Positions 43,067 to 52,336 of a stretch of DNA of 64,000 nt are shown piece by piece. Each line of letters starts with the position of its first letter. The first letter of the stretch is position 1. Source of the DNA: CAYMZZ01 sp046297935. GTDB taxonomy: Bacteria; Bacteroidota; Bacteroidia; Chitinophagales; Chitinophagaceae. The stretch covers positions 1-64,000 of the forward strand of contig JBKBHA010000014.1 in assembly GCA_046297935.1 (NCBI GenBank), written 5' to 3'. Below the pieces are notes generated by a model. That model saw only the letters and a program-made list of their open reading frames with translations, was not told where the DNA came from and made no database searches. A program made the translations under genes and the position numbers.

Positions 43067-43155
43067 AGTTCAAAATTTGATCCCGCAAGCGGGAAATTCA
43101 TGGAATTGGTCAGTTGCAGGCTGAACCAAATTTGCGCCGCAAAGATACGAAATCT

Positions 43156-45669
43156 CTAATTCCCGCTGCTGGTGAATCTTACTTTGCCGCCTATAAGTCC
43201 ACCCAGACCTACTCTCACGCCCCAGGTATTGCCGGCACCCGGTTGTATGGCCGTTACCACGTCCACCCTGAATAGCTTAAGAATATTTTCCAGCCCGGCC
43301 GATAGTTCGAGATAGTAATTGTCTTTATTAACGTAGAATGTGTTGGCACCAGCCACCAGGTTCCATTTCAACCGGTTAAACAATGGAATTTTGTTGGTGA
43401 GAAGTCCGTTGAAATGATGCTCTACATGCCCGAATGCAAAGAATGGCTGGTCATTGCTGTACTTATAGTACGGTGCCAGTTGAAAACTATTCAGGTATTT
43501 AAAATTGTAGAAAGTCTGGTTGCCGTTGAAATGCTGCAGGTCAGGAATGCCGACCGAATCGCTGTTGAGGAAACCACCAACCCCCAGCTTATACTTGAAC
43601 TCACCTCCCACTTTTAGATTAATACTGTGTTGCATCGAAAAACGCCACTTGTCGAAATCAACATCACTTCCCAACACATCGTTAATGCCCTTCTGGTATT
43701 GTAATTCGAAAACCGGTGCCGACGAACCCAGCGGCATCTTGTAGCGCGGAAATTCAATATATCGTTGTCCGGGCTGCCAGCTAATCCTAAATCCGACCAG
43801 CGCCGCCTGATGTTTCTCGAATGCCCTGTCGGCCAACTCTATTGGATGATTGGGCAGAAAAGCACGTTCATCCTTACCGAAAATGGAAAAATCGGTTGTG
43901 TTACGTAGGGGAATACGGTCTTCGAATCGGGCAAACAAATGCAGTTCAAATCCACTCTCAAACCGATTGTTGTACTCAATTGCAGCAAACCAGTTTTCGT
44001 AAATCTTCATATAGTTACGGCGGTCGAGCAGGGTATAAGCCGCATTGGTCAGCACATCTATCGGCTCGTCGGGGTTAAACTGCGATACGCGCTTACCTCC
44101 GCTTAATGTCAGATAGCGGTTTCTGAAAGGAAGGCTACGCGGGCGAACGCTAAGCGCCCCCCATGAATTGAGATGGGTATTGGAAAATCCGTAGCGTGTG
44201 ATCCAGTCCAGCGTTGCGGTACGTTTGGCGCCGCGTTTATTGAATGTGAGCCGTTGATCAAGTTGCATCACCAACCCCTCCACCGTGTTGTACTCAAGGG
44301 CTTTGATCAGGCCCCGCATTCGCCAGCTTACGGTTGACTTTTCACCGTAAAACTGATGGCCCTGTCCATCCAGCAAAAGGTTCTTCACTGTAACTGGCTG
44401 GGGCAGGCGCCGGAGCGAATCCAGTTGTACTCGTCCCAGCCTGGTCGAGTCGCGCCTCAACTGGTTAATACTATCTTTAAATGTGAAATCACGCTTTTCG
44501 TCTGGCTCCAGGTTAACCGGGCGATTCAGACTCCACCATAGAGAATCTTTTTTATTGAAACTGGTATCATACTTCATCAGCGTGCGACCAAAATGTTTTT
44601 TCTCAAATCCGGGGTTCAAATCGTAATCTGAATACACATTTACAAAATTGCCCCGAATCTTAAATCCAAATTGCGCAAAAGAAAGGGCCAGAACCTGATT
44701 GCCTGTTCGCCACACATCGGGTGTAATGGCCTGGTGTAACTGGGTAATGCGGATGGTATCAAGTAACTCCAATTGCTGGTCGCGCGTGACCTTCAGATCA
44801 AGACTGTGAATGCGCCAGTCGTCTTCGGTAATCTGAATAGTTCCTGAAAAAAGTGGCTCGTTTTTGCGGCGAGGAATCACCTGTATGGTGTTAACCATTT
44901 TCCCGTCTTCCACAAAGCTTCCCTGATAGCGGAACCGGTAGTAGTGTAATGCGCCGTTGGCAATGGGAGAAATAAAACCACGAGGATTGAGGTTGTTGCC
45001 AAAAACACTAACATTGTTTTGGTAGAAATTTATAAAGAAAGGAAAACTCAAACCATAACCTCCCCCACTTTCTCTCGACGAAATGACACGGTATTTTATT
45101 TGATCTGGGCGAACGAGATCCACTTCAGTTACCGACTCCGACAGGAACACAATGCCCCGTCCCAGCGAATCAAGTCCGTCGTCGGCACTTCGTTCAATTT
45201 TCTGACCCATAAGCCGCTTGGGTAAGCCGTCGGATCGCATCAGGCCTTTGATATAAACTTTTACAGAAAGTGAATCGACCTGATTATTATAATATTCTCG
45301 TTTTGCTATAGCCTGCCTTATAATTTCGTAAGCTGGATCTTCCCCTTTTTTTACAATTACTTCCTGCAAGGTCAATGGCTGTTGAACGAGCATGAAATCA
45401 ACTGTCTGCGGGTCCCTTGTTAAAATCACCTCTTTTTCAAGTCTGGCATATCCTACGTACTGACACTGCAGCAGGTAGGTACCTGGACTGAGATTTAACT
45501 GATAACGTCCCTGGCTGTTGGTGGTTGTTCCAACCTTGCTGCCACTAACTGTGATGGAGGCATAGGCGAGCGGTTGACCATTTTGATCAGTTACTCTGCC
45601 TGAAATAGTTCCGGCAAAGGCCGGTGAAATGAAATGAAGTAGTAAAAAAGCGAGTATAATTCTGGTCAT
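43156..45669 (-). CDS. DUF5686-family outer-membrane protein with carboxypeptidase-like domain
   Basis: An 837-residue protein with a signal peptide (MTRIILAFLLLHFISPAFAG), a carboxypeptidase-regulatory-like domain (ISGRVTDQNGQPLAYASITVSG, about 21-100) and a long region typical of DUF5686 (EDPAYEIIRQAIAKREYYNNQV, then GGYGLSFPFFINFYQNNVSVFG). The C-terminal 400 residues are strand-rich with regular aromatic pairs and look like a beta-barrel. This is a common Bacteroidota outer-membrane family of unknown function, sometimes linked to surface export or carbohydrate use. The neighbouring small membrane protein lies 56 bp upstream on the same strand. Confidence 0.85.
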   Translation of the reverse strand: MTRIILAFLLLHFISPAFAGTISGRVTDQNGQPLAYASITVSGSKVGTTTNSQGRYQLNLSPGTYLLQCQYVGYARLEKEVILTRDPQTVDFMLVQQPLTLQEVIVKKGEDPAYEIIRQAIAKREYYNNQVDSLSVKVYIKGLMRSDGLPKRLMGQKIERSADDGLDSLGRGIVFLSESVTEVDLVRPDQIKYRVISSRESGGGYGLSFPFFINFYQNNVSVFGNNLNPRGFISPIANGALHYYRFRYQGSFVEDGKMVNTIQVIPRRKNEPLFSGTIQITEDDWRIHSLDLKVTRDQQLELLDTIRITQLHQAITPDVWRTGNQVLALSFAQFGFKIRGNFVNVYSDYDLNPGFEKKHFGRTLMKYDTSFNKKDSLWWSLNRPVNLEPDEKRDFTFKDSINQLRRDSTRLGRVQLDSLRRLPQPVTVKNLLLDGQGHQFYGEKSTVSWRMRGLIKALEYNTVEGLVMQLDQRLTFNKRGAKRTATLDWITRYGFSNTHLNSWGALSVRPRSLPFRNRYLTLSGGKRVSQFNPDEPIDVLTNAAYTLLDRRNYMKIYENWFAAIEYNNRFESGFELHLFARFEDRIPLRNTTDFSIFGKDERAFLPNHPIELADRAFEKHQAALVGFRISWQPGQRYIEFPRYKMPLGSSAPVFELQYQKGINDVLGSDVDFDKWRFSMQHSINLKVGGEFKYKLGVGGFLNSDSVGIPDLQHFNGNQTFYNFKYLNSFQLAPYYKYSNDQPFFAFGHVEHHFNGLLTNKIPLFNRLKWNLVAGANTFYVNKDNYYLELSAGLENILKLFRVDVVTAIQPGAGNTWGVRVGLGGLIGGKVRFTSSGN

Positions 45670-45725
45670 AGAAAAAATTACCAGACGAAATTAATCCCGC
45701 CTTTGTTACAAAAAGGCTAAAAGCA

Positions 45726-46082
45726 TCAACGGTTATGACGAGGCCGGGCGCGAAGATAATGTCCGGTGAGGGCAGCAAGCCCTGCAACAATGCCGGCTAC
45801 CAGTCCCGTCACCAGCACCATAAACAAACCGGTATCAGGTCCCGGCAGGAGACCAGCCACGCGTACAGAAAGCACACTGTCGTTGCTATAGTCGATCCAA
45901 AATGCCAGTCCGGCCCACAACAGGAAAAGGGCGATAAAAGCTGAAAGAAAGCTTCGCAAGGCTGTTTGGGGTATCAGGCATCCAGCCACACATGCGGCCA
46001 GAGCCAGCGACCACCAGGGAAGCCAGATGCCGGCCAGAAAGGCAAGTACGGCCGTGAGTAAGAAAGCAACGAAAAATTTCAT
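45726..46082 (-). CDS. Small membrane protein with several transmembrane helices
   Basis: A 118-residue hydrophobic protein with about four predicted helices: FFVAFLLTAVLAFLAGIWL, WSLALAACVAGCLIPQTA, AFIALFLLWAGLAFWI and FMVLVTGLVAGIVAGLAAL. It ends in a short basic tail (LRARPRHNR). No family was recognised. It lies between the penicillin-acylase-family gene (50 bp away) and the DUF5686 gene (56 bp away), all on the minus strand, so it may be part of one operon with them. Confidence 0.65.
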   Translation of the reverse strand: MKFFVAFLLTAVLAFLAGIWLPWWSLALAACVAGCLIPQTALRSFLSAFIALFLLWAGLAFWIDYSNDSVLSVRVAGLLPGPDTGLFMVLVTGLVAGIVAGLAALTGHYLRARPRHNR

Positions 46083-46132
46083 GAACTTAAAATATGGTAG
46101 TGATCAAATGAATTTGAAAGAAGTGTGATTTG

Positions 46133-48580
46133 TTATTTGCCCGATAGTTCCAGTGTCCAACGAACTTTGCGATCAATTGCGTCCGACTTTTTCATAACCC
46201 ACAATGGGTAGTACTCCCCCCTTGCCCAGGTGTCTATAAAATTGTCGTAGAATCTGCTTCCCGGGTTACCATTTTGTCCTCCCGGGTACACCCCGTAGGC
46301 TTCGGTCGCAGCGCTTAACTGCGCCACCATTCGCCAGCTTGGACCATGACTGTGTTTCATCGCATTAATTATATTTCCATTGCCTCCTACCGGCAAATCC
46401 TGCCTGGCAAAAGGTAACAGATTTTGTTTAAGCAAATGGTAAACAGTTGGCTTCCTGAATTTGGACCATTCCAACCTTCCTTCCTTCTCCAGTTCTCTCA
46501 GAAAAGTGGTCGCTTTCTGAAAGGAAATGGCCAGCAATTCGGTCAGTGTTTCTTTTGCCGGTGTTTCAATGTTGTCAATATATACAAATGCCGTGCTATC
46601 GCGAAGCAAGGATTCAATAGTCGTTTCGGCATCAGGCCAGGCCAGGGCAGGTTTGGCCTGATTCAGTTCGTCGCGCCATAATGCCACCTGCAAACTGTCC
46701 CACCAGGCCTGAAAAATAGTTTGTCCTCTTGAGTCGGGTGTCGCTTCCAGGTTCCAATCTTCCAGGGTGTTCAGGTACTGTCCTTCCAGTTCCGACAAAC
46801 CGCTTCTGTCCATCCATTTCATCATGACCGGACGAATCATGGCGGCCTGTACATTGTAGTAATTATTCTGAAGCCGTTGAATATCCTGCACAGTGGCCGC
46901 GCTCATTTGCGAAAGGAATTTTTCAATGGCCACTCCTCGTGGAGTAATATAACCGCCGGGAATAAAATACGGATAAGTGGAATCCACCGGCCGCTGGTTA
47001 GCACTCTCCAGGTAACCACGATCGGGATTCAACGAATGTGGATTCTCAGCCTGCGGAATAAAGCCCTGCCAGTTATAAGTCGAATCTGAACCGGGCATAA
47101 TGTAAAGCCCCTGGTCCTTCCAGCGAGCAGGAAATCTGCCCTGCTGCCAAATCGCAATATCGCCCGCCTTTGAAGCAAACACAAAGTTTTGAGCAGGACA
47201 TTGAAAATTGGAAATAGCGGACACGTACTCATCATAGCTGGTCGCGCGATTCAATTTGTAGAATGTGATGCCTTCGTTGCTCGGTTCATGGGCCACCCAG
47301 CGTAGCGCCAGATTTCGCGTATCATCTTCTGCAGCCTTAAAACTGCCATCAAACTGTACCGGACCAAATACGGTGTAAGCAACGGTATCCATTACATCGG
47401 CTCCGCCTTTTACCTTAATCAATTCCGGGCGCAGTTTGGTTGGAGTCCACTGTCCATTGTACCAGTATTCGCGGCGACTGTCGTCTTTGAAACGGATTTC
47501 GAAATAATCTTTTACGTCACGGCCCGCATTGGTTACCCCCCAGGCAATCTGATCGTTGAATCCGATAATTATAAATGGACTTCCAGGTAAAGTGACTCCG
47601 TAAGCATTGCTGCCAGGAACATGAAGCTGCATTTCATACCATATCGAAGGCAGGGAAAGTTCCAGATGCGGATCATTTGCAAGTATAGGAGCACCTGAAG
47701 CAGTGCGAGAGCCAGACAAAACCCAGTTGTTGCTTCCATTACCCGGATCTGGCCGGTCGGTTTCGCGTTGTGTAACTGCGCGACCTGGAGCGTTCACATA
47801 CGCCGAGTCGACGCCAGCAGGTGCCACCGGTATGATGCCACGAGCAGGAAAAACAGTTCCCTTCGGCACAATGGGACGCAAAGAATCATCTACCTGCGGA
47901 TAAATTAGGTTAAACTGTTCATTGGTAAACACGGTGCGGGCGTGAGTGTTTTCAAAGTCTGTTTCCGTACCTGAAGAAAGCATCTTTGCCATCATCTTCA
48001 ACAACAATGCAGTTCGCAGGTTAGACCAGCCCTCTGGCCGAAAATTGAGCAGCTTGTATTCAATGGGCAGTTCGCTTTCTGTGAGCGATTCGATATAGGC
48101 ATTTACTCCCCGTGTATAAGCATCAAATACCGACTTGCTTACAGGATCTTTCTCCATTTCTTCCAAAGCATTCTCGGCGGCATACCTCATGCCCAGCCTA
48201 CGCTGTTCGCGATCGTAGTTGATGGCTGCCTCTCCGGCAATTTCGCTGGCTCTGCCTTCAGCAGCCCGTGTTTGCAGGTCCATTTGAAAAAGTCGGAATT
48301 TGGCGTGCAGATAGCCCTGCGCGAAGTAGAGGTCTTCGTCATTTTCCGCAAACACATGTGGAACCAACCGCTCGTCGAAATAGATACTTACTTTCCCTTT
48401 CAATGCTGCAAACGACAAATTTCCCCCAAATTCATGATCGGTCGCTTCTGCATTTTGCCAGAACCCCTGCTGAGGACTCAAAAACTTTCCCATTGGGGGT
48501 ACGGCACCCCAGCTTCGGTTCAATACATATACCAGTCCAATCGTTACCGTGGCGCTGATCAGTAGCGGAACTATTCGCAT
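46133..48580 (-). CDS. Penicillin acylase family (Ntn-hydrolase) protein, exported
   Basis: From the ATG at 48580 the protein is 815 residues with an N-terminal signal or anchor (MRIVPLLISATVTIGLVYVL). The frame is open 83 codons upstream, but without family similarity, so the internal start is used. The alpha region has GKVSIYFDERLVPHVFAENDEDLYFAQGYLHAKFRLFQMDLQTR, a family hallmark. The mature beta subunit would start at the Ser of GSNNWVLSG (near residue 280), the N-terminal nucleophile after self-cleavage; NDPHLELSLPSIWYEM follows. These enzymes cleave amide bonds of penicillins, acyl-homoserine lactones or other amides; the substrate here is unknown. Family name does not imply antibiotic resistance. 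Confidence 0.92.
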   Translation of the reverse strand: MRIVPLLISATVTIGLVYVLNRSWGAVPPMGKFLSPQQGFWQNAEATDHEFGGNLSFAALKGKVSIYFDERLVPHVFAENDEDLYFAQGYLHAKFRLFQMDLQTRAAEGRASEIAGEAAINYDREQRRLGMRYAAENALEEMEKDPVSKSVFDAYTRGVNAYIESLTESELPIEYKLLNFRPEGWSNLRTALLLKMMAKMLSSGTETDFENTHARTVFTNEQFNLIYPQVDDSLRPIVPKGTVFPARGIIPVAPAGVDSAYVNAPGRAVTQRETDRPDPGNGSNNWVLSGSRTASGAPILANDPHLELSLPSIWYEMQLHVPGSNAYGVTLPGSPFIIIGFNDQIAWGVTNAGRDVKDYFEIRFKDDSRREYWYNGQWTPTKLRPELIKVKGGADVMDTVAYTVFGPVQFDGSFKAAEDDTRNLALRWVAHEPSNEGITFYKLNRATSYDEYVSAISNFQCPAQNFVFASKAGDIAIWQQGRFPARWKDQGLYIMPGSDSTYNWQGFIPQAENPHSLNPDRGYLESANQRPVDSTYPYFIPGGYITPRGVAIEKFLSQMSAATVQDIQRLQNNYYNVQAAMIRPVMMKWMDRSGLSELEGQYLNTLEDWNLEATPDSRGQTIFQAWWDSLQVALWRDELNQAKPALAWPDAETTIESLLRDSTAFVYIDNIETPAKETLTELLAISFQKATTFLRELEKEGRLEWSKFRKPTVYHLLKQNLLPFARQDLPVGGNGNIINAMKHSHGPSWRMVAQLSAATEAYGVYPGGQNGNPGSRFYDNFIDTWARGEYYPLWVMKKSDAIDRKVRWTLELSGK

Positions 48581-48687
48581 AAGCCTAATTGTAGGTAGTG
48601 AATATAAAAAACAGTTTTGATTTTGTAGCGAAAAAATCGACAGACCGCTACTTTTAAATTGCGTCTGCGGGCTTGCTACCGGGCCAA

Positions 48688-49812
48688 CTACTTTTCCTTC
48701 AATTCCATCAGCCAGAACTGAGTTTCCTGAATATTGGAAAAGTTGTCGTCTGAAACAATAATCAGAGAGCGGTTCCCATTGGGCAGACGCGGGCCCCAGC
48801 ACATCCCTTCCAGATTGTCGACATGCCAACCCAGTTTGTCCGTATTGAGCAACAAGCGTTTGGTCAGCGGCTTTACCTCCGGCTGATCTTTCAGCGAATA
48901 ATTTTGGATTGGCGTCGCCCCTTCCAGACTGGCCAGGAATATGCGAACCGTACTACTACGCGTCCCTGTGCTGAATGAACGCTCCATCACCAGCAATCGC
49001 AGGCTGTCAAGAAACAGTATTTCCGAAACACCGTTTATCCGGAAACCGTTTGCAGGCTGTGGAGTATGCGCCACTTTCTCAAGCTGATATGCATATTCTG
49101 CGCGCAGTTGTTTGGAAAAGCGGTCAAAGGCCAGCAGGCGGACATAACTGCTATTGTCATTAGTATCTATTCGACCACCGTCTTCAATAAGCGGCTCTTC
49201 CATGCCTACCCAAATCTGGCGGTAATCGGGTGAAAAGCTGAGCGCTTCAAGCGTACCATTATCACGGCTTCCTCTTTCCGTCCGGTAAACTTGTAAATGT
49301 TCCGGCACCGCGATACTGTCAAGTTGGAATCCGCGCTGATTGATAAGGTTTACTGATGGGTTTGTCATTCTCCCTGTGTAGGGGTTGCGCTCACCCTCGC
49401 TGGTCCATACCCGAAAGCCGGACAAAGCATCGAAGCGGATCGCTTCCGGATCAACCGACCTGGGCCCATAAGGCCGGCCCTGCCGATCACGAAGAGTGTC
49501 GACCCTCAACAGTTGAATACTGTCGATGCTGCGATTGCTTATTTGAATTCGTGCCGTATAGTAACGTGCCGGCTGTTGTTGTGAACGATCGTCGCTAATA
49601 AGGTAATAGCAATCCTGTGTCGGGTCATAATCTATACCGGAAAGTCCTCCGACCTGCGTGTCTTGAAAGCGTATATTACCTGGCAGCGTTTTTTGATCCA
49701 GCACAATCAATTCGATGGGTGCCAGTTTGCTCAAGCGCCCGACAAGTCCACAGGAATTGAACAGGCATATCACAAAAAAAAGGCTCGCATGAGCGAAGTA
49801 CCACTTCTTCAT
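48688..49812 (-). CDS. Phytase-like esterase-activity domain lipoprotein
   Basis: A 374-residue protein with a lipoprotein signal (hydrophobic stretch to FNSC, Cys21). The mature domain has GGLSGIDYDPTQDCYYLISDDRS, GPRSVDPEAIRF, NGTLEALSFSPDYRQIWVGMEEPL and VDNLEGMCWGPRLPNGNRSLIIVSDDNFS, which match the family described as esterase-like activity of phytase. The fold is a propeller rich in Asp. The name reflects homology only; the natural substrate is unknown. It is on the same strand as, and about 100 bp upstream of, the penicillin-acylase-family gene. Confidence 0.88.
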   Translation of the reverse strand: MKKWYFAHASLFFVICLFNSCGLVGRLSKLAPIELIVLDQKTLPGNIRFQDTQVGGLSGIDYDPTQDCYYLISDDRSQQQPARYYTARIQISNRSIDSIQLLRVDTLRDRQGRPYGPRSVDPEAIRFDALSGFRVWTSEGERNPYTGRMTNPSVNLINQRGFQLDSIAVPEHLQVYRTERGSRDNGTLEALSFSPDYRQIWVGMEEPLIEDGGRIDTNDNSSYVRLLAFDRFSKQLRAEYAYQLEKVAHTPQPANGFRINGVSEILFLDSLRLLVMERSFSTGTRSSTVRIFLASLEGATPIQNYSLKDQPEVKPLTKRLLLNTDKLGWHVDNLEGMCWGPRLPNGNRSLIIVSDDNFSNIQETQFWLMELKEK

Positions 49813-49855
49813 GCGAGCAAAACTAAGGATTGTTTTATGGTTAAGGGCGTCCGGA

Positions 49856-50752
49856 TCAGGGAAGTACTACCACATGGGTATTGGCACCTGCATTCCAACT
49901 AAGCAAGGCTTTGTTATCGCAGTCGCCGTTGTTCGGATAGCCGTAATCGAGCAGCGATACACGATCATTTAATTTCACTTTCAACAAACCATTGCTGATC
50001 CAGGGGCAGGCCAGTTTTTTCTCGAGAGCTGCCTCCGTGTTCAGGGTAACTGAGAGGCCATTGTTGAAGTTTGTCTGCGAGCGGCCTTCGATCTTATACA
50101 CGTCGTCCGACAGTTCATCTGTTGCACCACCCTGTACCTGGGCCACGTATTTCAACTGTTCGTATTTGTAGCCACGGCGGCCGGGGAAGGTCACTTTGCC
50201 ATCTTCAACAGCAACGGTATACTTGATATTTCCGTTGTCACTCATGTTGGTAATTATTTTCGTGCCTTCAATTTTTGCACGGTTCAATTGAAAATTCTCC
50301 AGTGAAATAGTGAGGACCGAACCTGACTCACGTATCGGACCGGTGTAAACCAGGATGATTTTTCCTTTTCTGAATTTGCCGTCGAGACCCAGGCAACCAT
50401 TTCCGAAATCGATGGTGACGGTTTTGGGATAGCTGCCATCTTCAGGAGACACTGAAATGTTAGCACACTGGCCAATGCGAAGGCGCAACCGGGCAAACAC
50501 GTACACGCGAACGCCATCATTACCGCGACCTGATGCTTCCAGCCCTTCTTCTCCGGCTGCTGTCATGGCAATATCCTGCACATCTTCATAACTGCCGTCG
50601 GCCTCCAGGGCTTCTGATGAATACTCAGTGCTTTGCTCTTCGGTTAGCGGTTCCTGATTCACATCGTTCGATTTCTGGCAGGAAAACAAAACGCCGGAAG
50701 CAAGGAAAAGGGCAGCTGCTACTGCCAAACGGGGATTGAATGATAAATTCAT
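49856..50752 (-). CDS. Lipoprotein of unknown function
   Basis: From the ATG at 50752 the protein is 298 residues with a lipoprotein signal (hydrophobic region ending VLFSC, Cys about 25). A Ser/Glu-rich acidic linker follows (NQEPLTEEQSTEYSSEALEADG). The main domain has CANISVSPEDGSYPKTVTIDFGNGC, GKFRKGKIILVYTGPIR and LKYVAQVQGGATDE, a pattern seen in Bacteroidota lipoproteins with an immunoglobulin-like or beta-sandwich domain. Two Cys pairs could form disulfides. No enzymatic motif is visible. It is divergent from the CPBP-like gene. Confidence 0.75.
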   Translation of the reverse strand: MNLSFNPRLAVAAALFLASGVLFSCQKSNDVNQEPLTEEQSTEYSSEALEADGSYEDVQDIAMTAAGEEGLEASGRGNDGVRVYVFARLRLRIGQCANISVSPEDGSYPKTVTIDFGNGCLGLDGKFRKGKIILVYTGPIRESGSVLTISLENFQLNRAKIEGTKIITNMSDNGNIKYTVAVEDGKVTFPGRRGYKYEQLKYVAQVQGGATDELSDDVYKIEGRSQTNFNNGLSVTLNTEAALEKKLACPWISNGLLKVKLNDRVSLLDYGYPNNGDCDNKALLSWNAGANTHVVVLP

Positions 50753-50855
50753 GGTTATACATTTAGGGTTAAGGGTAGTAAACACGCTATCTTGGAAACT
50801 GAATGAGCGGGGAAGTTTAACGCGACTTTAAAAAAAACGATACAACCATCGGAAA

Positions 50856-51770
50856 ATGCGCGAGATTCTAGGCTTTATACGACTGTATATCAAAGAGATA
50901 AATTTATTTAAATGGATCGTTGCCAGCTGCTGGATAGCGGTGCTGGTTTACCTGAATTATAGTTGGGATCTGGAAGGACGTATTTATCAGTCGGATTGGT
51001 TACCACTTGCCGATTATTCAGCCCCATTTCTGGTTTATGCTATTGCTTATTATCCGCCGCTATGCCTGATCCTTTTTTCCAGGCCGCGTAAAAAAGTTGG
51101 AGCTGCGAGCATAATTTTCTGGATGGCTCCGGTACTTTTTGCCATTAAAGTGGGAGCTAACACGTATATCAGCGGTTTCGAAAACCGGGATTGGGAGCTT
51201 TACTGGAACAAAGTGTTATACTGGCCATTGCGATTGTCCATCCTGTTTCCGTTGTTATGGTTCATTTCTTCGTTGCTGGCCAAACCGAGGCAGCTCCTTG
51301 GCTTAACCACCGACAATTTGAAATGGAAGCCCTACTTGCAAATGCTGCTGATCATGGTGCCACTTATAGGGGCTGCTTCGACCCAGACTGATTTTTTGGA
51401 AGCTTATCCGCGCCTTCGGCAGATCACACCGTTGCCAACAGACGCCTCATTTCCCTGGCTTTACCGAATGCTGTTTGAATTAGGTTATGGCACCGATTTC
51501 GTTTCCATCGAAGTTTTCTTTCGAGGGCTCCTGGTGGTGGGATTCAGCCGATGGTTAGGAAAGGATGCGATATTGCCAATGGCCTGTTTTTATTGCTCTA
51601 TCCATTTTGGCAAGCCTTTGGGTGAATGTATCAGTTCTTTTTTTGGTGGAACATTGCTCGGTATTGTTTCCTATCACACCCGTAATGTTTATGGCGGATT
51701 GTTGGTGCATTTGGGCATTGCCTGGATGATGGAAGCCGGAGGATACTTCGGTAACCTTATAAAAGGGTGA
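50856..51770 (+). CDS. CPBP-like intramembrane protein, possibly non-canonical
   Basis: A 304-residue multipass membrane protein with about eight predicted helices. The C-terminal half carries a CPBP-type arrangement: SIEVFFRGLLV (the position of EExxxR, here with Ile in place of the first Glu), FYCSIHFGKP and VHLGIAWMMEAGG. CPBP proteins are membrane proteases or bacteriocin-immunity factors (family knowledge). The missing first Glu means protease activity should not be assumed. The ATG at 50856 follows a 100-bp gap after the divergent lipoprotein gene. The gene ends at a hairpin shared with rnpB. Confidence 0.75.
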   Translation: MREILGFIRLYIKEINLFKWIVASCWIAVLVYLNYSWDLEGRIYQSDWLPLADYSAPFLVYAIAYYPPLCLILFSRPRKKVGAASIIFWMAPVLFAIKVGANTYISGFENRDWELYWNKVLYWPLRLSILFPLLWFISSLLAKPRQLLGLTTDNLKWKPYLQMLLIMVPLIGAASTQTDFLEAYPRLRQITPLPTDASFPWLYRMLFELGYGTDFVSIEVFFRGLLVVGFSRWLGKDAILPMACFYCSIHFGKPLGECISSFFGGTLLGIVSYHTRNVYGGLLVHLGIAWMMEAGGYFGNLIKG

Positions 51771-51799
51771 TGCCGGTCATGGGTGCATGAACCGGCATC
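51769..51799. terminator. Hairpin shared by the CPBP-like gene and rnpB
   Basis: GATGCCGGT (51769-51777, beginning inside the TGA stop) pairs with ACCGGCATC (51791-51799), nine base pairs around a 13-base loop. It lies between the plus-strand CPBP-like gene and the 3' end of minus-strand rnpB. There is little T-tract, so termination strength is uncertain. Confidence 0.55.
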
Positions 51800-51806
51800 A
51801 TAATGC

Positions 51807-52219
51807 AGTGGCTGCAGGCCTGTAAGCCGGATTCTGTCACCCGCAAGCGGGCCGGCTATCATTTATCTGTCCGGCGAGTTACCCCGTCGGATCAAGCTGT
51901 CTACCCTCCCCTGTTTTTTACGAAAGTGAACGAGCCGCTCACCTGGCGGCCATTTTCACAGCCGTCCAACCGGGGTATACGTGACATTTCAGCATGCAAG
52001 GTTTACCCGCCATTGTTGTTACCAACAACAGCCGTGAGCTCTTACCTCACGTTTTCACCCTTACCTCCGGCAGCCGTAGCCACCGCAAGCGGTAATTTTC
52101 TGTGGCACTATCTGTTGGCGTTACCGCCACCCGGCTATTCACCGGTGCATTGCCCTGTGCTGTCCGGACTTTCCTCCTCCCAATAAAATCGGGACGCGAT
52201 AGCCCGGCCTGCAGCCAGA
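51807..52219 (-). ncRNA. rnpB: RNase P RNA (bacterial type A)
   Basis: The catalytic RNA that removes 5' leaders from pre-tRNAs. Read on the minus strand, the 5' part contains GGAGGAAAGTCCGGAC (conserved near the 5' end), followed by CCACAGAAAATTACCGC, and the 3' part contains GGTGACAGAATCCGGCTTACAGG, all hallmarks of RNase P RNA. The ends TGGCTGCAGGCC and GGCCTGCAGCCA are perfectly complementary and form helix P1. The total of about 410 nt fits type A. The exact ends are taken just outside P1. A TAnnTTTG box lies at the expected place upstream. Confidence 0.95.
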
Positions 52220-52220
52220 G

Positions 52221-52228
52221 CAAAGATA
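52221..52228 (-). promoter_or_regulatory. -7 box of the rnpB promoter
   Basis: On the minus strand the sequence TATCTTTG is a perfect match to the Bacteroidota -7 consensus TAnnTTTG and lies a few bases upstream of the rnpB 5' end. No clear -33 box with 19-21 bp spacing is visible; the upstream region is made of the CACATTTG repeat. Confidence 0.65.
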
Positions 52229-52236
52229 CGGCTTAC

Positions 52237-52336
52237 AAATGTGCAAGTGTGAAAACCTGCCTGCCGGCAGGCAGGTTTTCACATTTGCACATTTGCACAT
52301 TTTCACACTTGCACATTTGCACATTTGCACATTACG
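52237..52336. repeat. 30-bp palindrome plus CACATTTG octamer repeat
   Basis: GAAAACCTGCCTGCC and its exact complement form a 30-bp palindrome (52251-52280), and the pairing extends outward through GTGCAAGTGT and AAAT with one mismatch, giving arms of about 29 bases. Directly after come about seven octamers of the form CACATTTG (52280-52333) with two variants. The block fills the space between rnpB and the end of the Smr-domain gene. It may terminate that gene's transcript and lies in the rnpB promoter area. Confidence 0.8.

Noticed and set aside
46133..48580. Penicillin acylase as an antibiotic-resistance gene
   Set aside because: The family hydrolyses many amides, and substrate cannot be read from the sequence; resistance is not supported.
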